Below, in pieces: positions 56,958 through 64,000 of a stretch of DNA of 64,000 nucleotides. The notes beneath the pieces are model-generated. The model did no database searches. It worked only from the letters and a program-made list of their open reading frames with translations, and had not been told where the DNA came from. The DNA is taken from positions 53,671,288-53,735,287 of the forward strand of contig OZ038517.1 in assembly GCA_964036315.1 (NCBI GenBank), written 5' to 3'. Position 1 is the first letter of the stretch. The number at the start of each line of letters is the position of its first letter. The DNA is from Acanthosepion esculentum. Lineage: Eukaryota; Mollusca; Cephalopoda; Sepiida; Sepiidae. Both the position numbers and the translations under genes were made by a program.

Positions 56958-57075
56958 GTCCTACGGCCATATCACATTGAAACACCGGTTCTTAATTTCA
57001 CCGAAGTTAAGTAACGTCGATTCTGGTCAGTACCTGAACGAGTGACCGCTTGGCAATATCAGGTGCTGTAAGCTT
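56958..57075 (+). pseudogene. 5S rRNA-like sequence
   Basis: Runs from GTCCTACGGCCATATCACAT through CACCGAAGTTAAGTAACGTC to GTGACCGCTTGGCAATATCA and GGTGCTGTAAGCTT, collinear with animal 5S rRNA over its whole ~118-nt length. Internal promoter regions are recognisable (AAGTTAAGTAACGTCG, and GAGTGACCGCTTGG for the C box). There are many substitutions (for example ATTCTGGTCAGTACCTGAACG for the usual GGCCCGGTTAGTACTTGGATG), so it is unlikely to be a working gene. No T-run terminator follows at the end. Its position just before a SINE-2 body suggests it may be a SINE head. Confidence 0.85.
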
Positions 57076-57089
57076 GGATGTGCCGTATG

Positions 57090-57190
57090 TACAATTAGAA
57101 ATTCCAGTTGTTTTAGTTATATTTACTTAAACGCAAATACCCCTGGGAAAGTTATGGATCCAACTTTTTCCCCCGGCTATGGATTAATTT
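57090..57190 (+). mobile_element. SINE-2 body downstream of the 5S-like sequence
   Basis: GAAATTCCAGTT, TTTACTTAAACG, CAAATACCCCTGGGAAAG, TATGGATCC and CCCCGGCTATGG match the SINE-2 tRNA-end and body (compare GAATTCCAGTC, CAAATACCATAGGGAAAG and TATGAATCC at 60,150-60,205). The tRNA-like head is mostly replaced by the 5S-like sequence. Confidence 0.7.
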
Positions 57191-57392
57191 GTATGATACG
57201 TACCGTAAATCATTATTTTCTCAAAAAATTCTTACAGTCTTAAACTATTTTCTTGCTTTAGATATCCTACAAAGGGTTGATAAACTTTAAAAAGAAATCA
57301 ATCAACCATCAAATATGAAATAGTGACGATGAATGAGGTGTGTGATACTTGAATGAGTGAATTATTTTCTACCGCTTGTCAACCCTTTGCAG

Positions 57393-57680
57393 GTTATTTA
57401 AAGCCATAACTTATTATTTAAAGCCATGTATTGCTAATAATATATTTTCTTCAAGAATGTATTGCCGGTATTAAAATCTATTTTTACACTTTCATGGTGT
57501 TTTGACCCCAGTTTAGGGGTTAACTATTTGCCCATAGTTGGGACCCTAACAGGTGCTACCACTCCGGGATAGGGTGGACCTGAGAACACCAACAATTAAG
57601 AGGTGGTTTCATGCTCCTCAAATCCTCCTGAACAGAGGCCTTGCTGTCGGATATAGTTTATCGTCACACCCAGGACGGTA
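57393..57680 (-). mobile_element. retroposon G, copy 3
   Basis: Reverse complement of the G family: AACTATTTGCCCATAGTTGG, GACCCTAACAGGTGCTACCA, CAATTAAGAGGTGGTTTCAT and TAGTTTATCGTCACACCCAG. The internal minisatellite is short (two or three GTATTGCYRRTA units). Nothing is recognised in 57,191-57,392. Confidence 0.85.
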
Positions 57681-58154
57681 GGCAGTGAAGATTATGCTGA
57701 TAACGAAGAAAGGGCGATTAACCCTTGCAATGAAGATATTTATCGTATAGTGTTCAAGGGAGCTACATATGCGAGTCTGTTCCATGAGGTGGCAGTTCTT
57801 GGAATTAAAAAGGAACTGACTTTTCTGATACAATGGCATTTTATGAATTTAGGTCTCAACTTGTTTTATTCTGACTTTATCTTTCTGTCTTTAAGGTGTA
57901 TTTGTCTGCCCTTACACTATATTAGCATCACACCAACGAAAGATATAAGCAGTTTTAAGTGCGTTCAATCCTGAAAATGGTGACTCACACAAATAGGTGA
58001 CGAATTTTACAACAGTTAAATAATTTCTATTGAAAATTCAGTTTAAACAAAATGAAAAGGAAAAAATAACGTGAATAGAACCATAGATGCATTTGACAAC
58101 GTGTATGCGCCATATTGTAGACGTTTTAACCGCCCTCAATAGTGAAAATACACG

Positions 58155-58230
58155 CTACTCAAAACCTCCAATTTCTCGTTGAGATGCCTTGCTGCAGGAT
58201 GTAGTTTATCGTCATACTCAGAACTGGAAA
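58155..58230 (-). mobile_element. retroposon G head fragment
   Basis: CTCAAAACCTCCAATTTCTC and GGATGTAGTTTATCGTCATA match the reverse complement of the family head. The rest of this copy is absent; a T-rich and A-rich run follows. Confidence 0.6.
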
Positions 58231-58399
58231 AACGTTTTTCTTTTTCTTTTCTTTTTTTTTTTTGGCAATAAAAATATAAAATAATATAGCAAGTTGAAAG
58301 AAAATAAAATAAATACACCTTATACTAAATCCAGTTAAATAAACCTCCATGATTCCTAAAGTAAATTTGTGGTGAATCTCACACAAAAGTTCGTTGCTT

Positions 58400-58800
58400 G
58401 GTTGATTTTAATCTCTATGGGTTATTTAATGCCGAAATATAAATATTTTAGGGCTTCAACTAAATATATTTTGAACGCATTTGTATGCCTTTAATAAATA
58501 AATTAATAAAATTGCGGATTACTTTACTATAAATAGGTATTATTGGTAATTTTACTATATAAAAATATATTGCTGGTATATTTACAATAAAAATGTATTT
58601 TCATACTTTCACATTGTTTTGTTTTTGTTTGGGTTTTCACTATTTGCCCATAGTTGGTACCCTAACAGATGCTACCACGTCGGTTCATGGTAGGCCTGGA
58701 ATCAACAGCCATTAAGATGTGGTTCCACGCTCCTCAAAACCGACAATCTCCCGATCAGAGGTCCTGCTGCCGGATGTAGTTTATCGTCATACCCAGGACT
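58400..58800 (-). mobile_element. retroposon G, copy 4
   Basis: Near full length in reverse: TCTATGGGTTATTTAATGCC at the tail end, ATATAAAAATATATTGCTGG minisatellite units, TTGCCCATAGTTGGTACCCT, GATGTGGTTCCACGCTCCTC and GCCGGATGTAGTTTATCGTC at the head. No clear target duplication was found. Confidence 0.85.
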
Positions 58801-58879
58801 AGAGGTAAAATGCCATCTGACCGTTCAAAGAGGACTTCAAAATGAACTAGTAGCGATTTCTCTTGAAGATGAACGAAAT

Positions 58880-59830
58880 TTGACACTGTGATGTGTCAAG
58901 TGCAGAAAAGGGGTTTCGGGGTTTAGGGTATTCATGCTGACATACTTGCTACATTAGGAGATGACGCTCCAGCTTTAAAAAGGGGGCAGCTGAATTTAGG
59001 AGTGGAAAGGGATGAATGACAGGCGATTGACTATAAATTAATTAGACGATGACATTAGTATAGTTCGATAGGTGAGAATATTCTGCACAATAGACTTGGC
59101 AAGATGTCTTCTAATACCTGATCAACAGCGCATCAGGTGGGTCACATCACGGGAAAATTTGATATTATTTGACACAGAACCGGCCGGTTTCTTTGAATGT
59201 TTTCTAACCCCGGAAGAATGTTGGGTTCATCCCTTTGAGCCAGAGACAATCCATACAGTGCACCTCTCCTCACTTGCTTTAAAGGCCACGATCGTTTCAT
59301 CTGCAGGGTGATGGCCTCAATTTTGGGGATGCAAAAGGTATTGTGTTTATAGAGTATCTTCAAAAAGGCATTAATCAAGGGTAATATGCCAACTTGCTGA
59401 GATATCAAAACCAAAAGGCCAGGAAAACTAACGAAAGGGGTCTTCTTTATGAGGACAATGCTCCAGAACACAAGTCCTTGAGTTGTACGTGACTGTGGCT
59501 TTGAACTAGTTGATCACCAGCCCTATTCTCATGATTTGCCACCCCCATGACTACCATCTGTTCCCCAACATAAAAAAACACATTCCTGGAAACTGGTATC
59601 GCAGTGACGATGATGTCACATCTTCTGTTGATGACTTTTTTTACCTACAGGATGAAAGATTCTTTACCAATGGGATCCAAGCACTGCAACAGCCAGGGAA
59701 AAAGTGAGAGGGTCGCGAGGAGAATATTGTTGAAAACAAAAGAAACTTATTTAGTCACATTCCATGAGAGTATCTTGGTCAGTCTATGAACTTTTCGAGA
59801 GACATTAGTAACTCTAGTTTTTAGGTTAAT
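58880..59830 (+). pseudogene. mariner transposase, decayed
   Basis: Plus-strand frames in order: TLGDDAPALK-like N-terminal helix-turn-helix residues near 58,950; ENILHNRLGK; QQRIRWVTSRENLILFDTEP; AGFFECFLTPEECWVHPFEP, where PEECW stands for the first catalytic DE.W; FWGCKRYCVY and later LYEDNAP-like residues in broken frames, the second aspartate block; SPILMICHPHDYHLFPNIKK, with the third aspartate replaced (SPIL for SPDL); and RSDDDVTSSVDDFFYLQDER followed by GIQALQQPGKK. This is the full animal mariner transposase order over about 340 codons, broken by many stops. Terminal repeats were not identified. Confidence 0.88.
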
Positions 59831-60094
59831 GTTTTGAATTTGTGTCAGCTTGCGGTGTTGGGCAAAACTGGCTCTAATACAGTCAGTTGTATGTTTATTT
59901 TTATTATGAATAGCGTGTGTATACCTCCCGATAAGTAAACAGCCATATGGTGTCTATTTAAACTCTATCCTGAAAATGTCAATTCCCGCGAATACAATGG
60001 GTTGCTTAAAACCTCTCGATTCACCTCTCTGTAGGGAGGTCGGCCCAGTTAGATTGTCCTTTTATATTGCAACGTGGCCTATTTACAGTCGATT

Positions 60095-60255
60095 TCATAG
60101 AGGAACGATGAAGTAATGGTTAGCGGCTCGGATTGAGGAATCGAATTCAAGTCCAGTTCGTATTATTCACTTGCCTGCAAATACCATAGGGAAAGATATG
60201 AATCCATCTATTCTACCCGCCACTAAGCTATGGGTAAATAGTAAGACAGACGTAG
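60095..60255 (+). mobile_element. SINE-2, near-complete head and body
   Basis: GTAATGGTTAGCGGCTCGGA and TTGAGGAATCGAATTCAAG form the tRNA-like head (B box degraded), followed by TTATTCACTTGCCTGCAAAT, ACCATAGGGAAAGATATGAA and GTAAATAGTAAGACAGACGT. Its 3' part continues into the 85-bp tandem array. The sequence from 59,831 to 60,094 shows nothing else recognised. Confidence 0.75.
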
Positions 60256-60745
60256 TTCCATAGCCTTGGGTGGCAACCGCCTTAGGAAAAGGACAACTCT
60301 AAAGTCAAAGCCTATGGGTTAAGTTGTAGAGAACTCTCAGATCTGCAGCCATGGTTGGCAACCAGTCTTAGAGAGAGACAACTTTGAATTCACAACCTGT
60401 GGTTTAAAATGTAGGACACTCTCAAATCTGTAGCCATCGTTGGCAACCAGTCTAAGAGGGAGACAACTCAGAATTCAAAACCTATCGGTTAAATTGTAGA
60501 ACACTCTCAGCTCTGTAGCCATGGTTGGCAACCAGTCTAAGAGAGAGACAACTTTGAATTCAAAACATATAGGTTAACTTGTAGAGTATTCTCAGCTCTG
60601 TAGCCATGGTTGGCAACCAGTCTAAGAGAGAGTCAACTCTGAATTCAAAACCTATGGGTTAAATTGTAGAGCACTCTGAGCTCTGTAGCTATGGTTGGCA
60701 ATCAGTCTAGGAGAGAAACAATTCTGAATTCAAATCCGTATGCAG
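60255..60745 (+). repeat. 85-bp tandem array grown from the SINE-2 3' end
   Basis: Six units with TAGCCATGGTTGGCAACCAG, AGAGAGACAACTTTGAATTC and GGGTTAAATTGTAGAGCACT. Phase marks at 60,266, 60,351, 60,436, 60,521, 60,606 and 60,691 are exactly 85 bases apart. The first unit (TAGCCTTGGGTGGCAACCGC) is the SINE-2 body as found at 53,610, so the array began inside the SINE. Confidence 0.92.
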
Positions 60746-60879
60746 CTGCGCCGAAGCTCTTTACTGCTTCTAAGACACATTTTTGTCTCATAAAACATCT
60801 ACACTTACTTATATTGCACCTCATTCATCATATCTGTTTTTTTTGGGAGGGGGGGGTTCAGATACAAGATTTGTACAGA

Positions 60880-63800
60880 AATTGATTTTGACATTCTCAC
60901 TTTAGAGTCTTACTGTTTTGGGAAATGATATTATCTCACTCACTTTTACTTTCTCGAACAGCTCATGCATGTTGCTTATATTATCTTATTTTTGTCTTGA
61001 GAGAGCAAAGATCTGAGCGCTCCGTTCATATATGTTTAATATTATATGCCGTTTTACATGTTTCACAAACTGGTTGATCTTCTTTGTTTAGCAAGTACGA
61101 GTTGGTTATTCTTGAATGGCCAATGTCTATGCAGGCCAGTACCAGTTCTTAGATTTTCTGGGAGCAGAGTTCCATTCTCCTACTTTGGTCTGAATTGCGA
61201 GGAGTTTGTTGTGTGGATTATCGTCCCAGCACCTTTGCCATTCATTTTGAAATCTTAAAATCCGGGTATGTAGTTGTGGTCCTTGTATCTACATTCACAT
61301 CTAAAGCCGAATTGGCTGCTAGGTCTCCTCCATTATTACCACTCCGAAGTGGCCAGGAATCCAGCATAGTTGGATGTGTTTATACTTGTTAATAATAATG
61401 CTCATTTTGCATAATACTTTTATAATAAATCGGTTGGGTTGGATATTTTTTCTTCAAAGCCAAGAGGACGGAGAGCGAGTCCGAAAAAATTAGAAAAAAA
61501 TTTTGTTTGCTTTCTGAATTAATGATGAGACTTAGCTCGATTGCATAAGCATCTGCAGTGAAAATAAAACTTCCTTTTGGGAGTTTTTTTTTGTGGGTGG
61601 TAATATTTTGGCTCACTGCTACACATCCTGTCATGTCCTCACATTTTGACCAGTCTGTATGGATAGGTCTATGGTTAGGGAAGTTTGCCAAAAACTAAAA
61701 CTTATCCTGGAATGTAAGTGAGTGTGTTTTTTGTTTGGGGAGATTATGGAATTCTATCGGAATCCGAGTGGCTTCATAGTGCACGGTGGAATACCGTCTA
61801 CAGTCTTTGCTTGTATATTTGAGAATGTTGTTCAGTAATCGATTTCACCCTGACGCCATAGGGTTGTATAGCATTATCTTTTTATCGTGTTAGATCGCAG
61901 TAATTCAGTTCAAAGGTACTGCTGTGAGCTGGGTTAGTTGGGAATGATTTTATTTTTTAGATAGTACTGTATTGCCAGTTTAGTGCGTCATAAATGTGGA
62001 GATGTTTTATTAATTTCTGTGTATAAGTTCTCCACTAGGACTAGGGGTGTTATGAAAACCCTGAGTACTAATCTGAGGGCTTGATGAAAGGTTGCATTAA
62101 GAATTTTTTAGGTACGACATTCTGGCCACGCCATATGAAACTAGTGTAATCCAGTTTTGAACGAAATAGTTATCTGTAGAATTTGATTAATGTTAGTCGA
62201 TCTGCTCTTCATTCAGTCTGGGCCACTACACGCAGAAGTTGTAGGGTTTTGCTATATTTTGTTTTCAAATATTTTAGATGGGTAATGAACATTATTATTT
62301 TTTTTATCAAAGATAATTTCTGGAAACTTGTGTTGTTCCACTACTGGGATTTCTGCTACGTTTAATTTTAAACATGGGTCATTGCGCTATTTTCTCGAAA
62401 TGTAGGTATTTAGTTTTCCCTTTGGAAAACATACACCCATTTTCAGTGGCCCATTTGTGTATTTTATTTAGACATTGTTGAAGTTGTCTTTTAATGGTAT
62501 TCATGGGTCGAGATCTGTATATAATCCGAAAATCGTCGACATATAGAATGCATCTCATTCCTAAGCTTAGGGAGTGAGATGGAGTTAATGTTTATGGAGT
62601 TAATTTTTACGCAAAAAAGCGTCATCGAAAGAATGCTTATTTGTGGAACCCCTTCTTCTTGATCTTGCAGTTCCGATAGCGTACTTCCTATATGGACTTG
62701 AAACCTCTTGTCTTTCAGGAAATTCTCTATGAACTGAATCAGCTTTCCGTTTAGATCCAGCTCATGCAGATCTTTCAAGATAGCAAATATCCATGTTGTA
62801 TCGTACGCCTTCTTAAAGTAAAAGAAACTGCCATGAAATGTCCTTTCTTAATGAAGGCTCCTCTTACAAATATTTTGAAGGATACTAAGTGATCCATAGT
62901 ACTTCTCTTTCTTACCTAAAAGCACACTGGCAGTCACTGATTGGGCCGTTAGTTTCTAGGTACCAAGTCAACCTGTTGTTGACCATTCTCTCCATAGTTT
63001 TATATAAGCAGCTCGTTAGTGTTATCGGGCGGTAGCTTTCAGTGTCTGTGATACCCCTTTCCAGGATAGAGATGATGAATGACTGTCTCCACATATCTGG
63101 GAAGTTGCCACTTGTCCATATGTTTTAGTAACAGTTGTAATAATTTGTTGGGTAACTTTTTTATGAATTGATAGTGGATATCATCTGGTCCCGCAGCTGT
63201 ATTGTGGGCTTTAAAGAGTAATTTAGTTCGTCTATGGTGAATGGTAATAGCTCTCAGCGTTATTTGATTTAAAGTTTAATTTTTATTTTTCCGCTTTTTG
63301 TTTGAGCTTCAGAAATTGTTGGCTACAATTCTTGGCAGATGAGTTTTTGGAGATTGTTTTAGCTAATTGATCAGCGGTATCCTTTTTACTGGTTATTTTA
63401 CAGTTATTTATGGAGAGATGTTTTATAGTGTTAGAATGATGTTTATCAACTATTTTCCTTACCATATTCCATACAGATTTCGTTTTTTTGGTAGAATTAA
63501 GTCTGCTGACGTAGTCTTTTCAACATTATTTTCTTGTTTTCTTTGATAATTTTCCGTGCTTTCATACGAAGTTGCTCAAATTGTAACAAGTTAGAGGTCG
63601 AAGGCTGTTTGCCGAAATCTCTCAAAGATTTTCTTAAGAGCCTCAGAGCCTCTTTCCACTAATCATTGACCCAAGCTCTGTTACGTTTTGTTTTTGTACT
63701 AAACCTTTTTGGAACGCATTCCTTTGCCACACATAGAAGGATTTTCATAAACTGTTCGAAGTCTTTGATGCACATTTAACTTCAGTTAGTTTATCAGATC

Positions 63801-64000
63801 ACTGGTTTTTAAATTCGTCCCAGTTCGTTCCACCTAATTTCCAACGGAGAGGATTTTTATCATTATGTTCTGAATTTTGAAGAACAATTGGCAAACCGCA
63901 TGTGTCCCGCCAGAACCTTCCAAATGAAATCTCCATGTAGACTAATAGACCAACATATGGCTAAAATCTATTGCAGAGTAGCTACCAGTAAATGGATTTA
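60880..64000 (-). pseudogene. LINE-E, jockey-type retrotransposon with RNase H, decayed
   Basis: Minus strand from the window edge: ISFGRFWRDTCGLPIVLQNS and NPLRWKLGGTNWDEFKNQ (endonuclease C-terminal part); VWNMVRKIVDKHHSNTIKHL; DTESYRPITLTSCLYKTMER and NGPISDCQCAFR, early RT blocks; MKDLHELDLNGKLIQFIENF and QDQEEGVPQISILSMTLF, motif B; YVDDF near 62,528-62,545, the catalytic motif; TENGCMFSKGKTKYLHF; then the RNase H domain at 61,389-61,691 with HTDWSKCEDMTG, FTADAYAIEL (aspartate in place of the usual glutamate) and IFSDSLSVLLAL; and IDIGHSRITNSYLLNKEDQP near 61,060-61,130. This order is that of jockey-group LINEs with a C-terminal RNase H. Stops and frameshifts are frequent. The 5' part lies beyond the window. 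Confidence 0.88.

Noticed and set aside
56958..57075. Functional 5S rRNA gene
   Set aside because: Too many substitutions in conserved positions and no T-run terminator immediately after.

Overview
This window looks like invertebrate nuclear DNA. No intact host gene could be recognised, and almost everything readable is transposon remains or tandem repeat. The mix is animal: several APE-type LINE families, one LINE with a possible R2-type C-terminus, a Penelope-like element with GIY-YIG nuclease, two animal-type mariners, a pogo/Tigger fragment, tRNA- and 5S-derived SINE material and long (TA)n tracts. The LINE and Penelope families resemble ones I associate with chelicerates, molluscs and cnidarians, but no species call is justified. 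Family names used here (LINE-A to F, retroposon G, SINE-1/2, Sat-31, Sat-38, Sat-30, Sat-107, repeats E and F) are working labels.

Layout. 1-1.9 kb: CR1-like LINE fragments on the minus strand. 1.9-5.5 kb: a 117-bp AT-rich tandem array split by a mariner with plant-type (Stowaway-like) terminal repeats, a LINE-C 3' end, a retroposon G end and a ~340-bp insert. 5.5-10 kb: 31-bp satellite containing an inverted block. 10-11.2 kb: 38-bp satellite with a 152-bp higher-order period. 11.2-20.4 kb: LINE, mariner and retroposon fragments, including a small tandem array made from LINE-A coding sequence. 20.4-29 kb: purine-only tracts, chiefly a 4.5-kb satellite of 30-bp units, with tRNA-derived SINE material between tracts. 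29-30.9 kb: short tandem repeats. 30.9-43.7 kb: a 12.8-kb satellite of ~107-bp units, followed at once by the 3' end of LINE-A and a series of tandem LINE-A tails. 44.7-54 kb: AT-rich repeat F, Penelope elements and fragments set in (TA)n tracts, hairpins, a Tigger/SINE nest and LINE-A copies. 54-56.7 kb: a decayed LINE-D. 56.7-60.7 kb: 5S-like sequence, SINE-2, retroposon G, a mariner relic and an 85-bp tandem array grown from a SINE-2 end. 60.9-64 kb: a decayed jockey-type LINE with RNase H, running off the window.

The unifying theme is tandem growth out of transposon sequence. The 12.8-kb satellite is best read as an in-place expansion inside one LINE-A copy: its monomer is the reverse transcriptase C-terminal segment, the sequence left of the array is the LINE-A codons just upstream of that segment, and the sequence right of it is the LINE-A codons just downstream plus the 3' tail. 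A second array at 13.4-14.1 kb grew from the neighbouring, partly overlapping segment of the same LINE. The 85-bp array grew from SINE-2, and the minisatellite inside retroposon G has a probable larger relative at 30.1-30.6 kb. The only open reading frame with a recognisable, unbroken protein is the internally deleted mariner transposase at 2,873-3,403.
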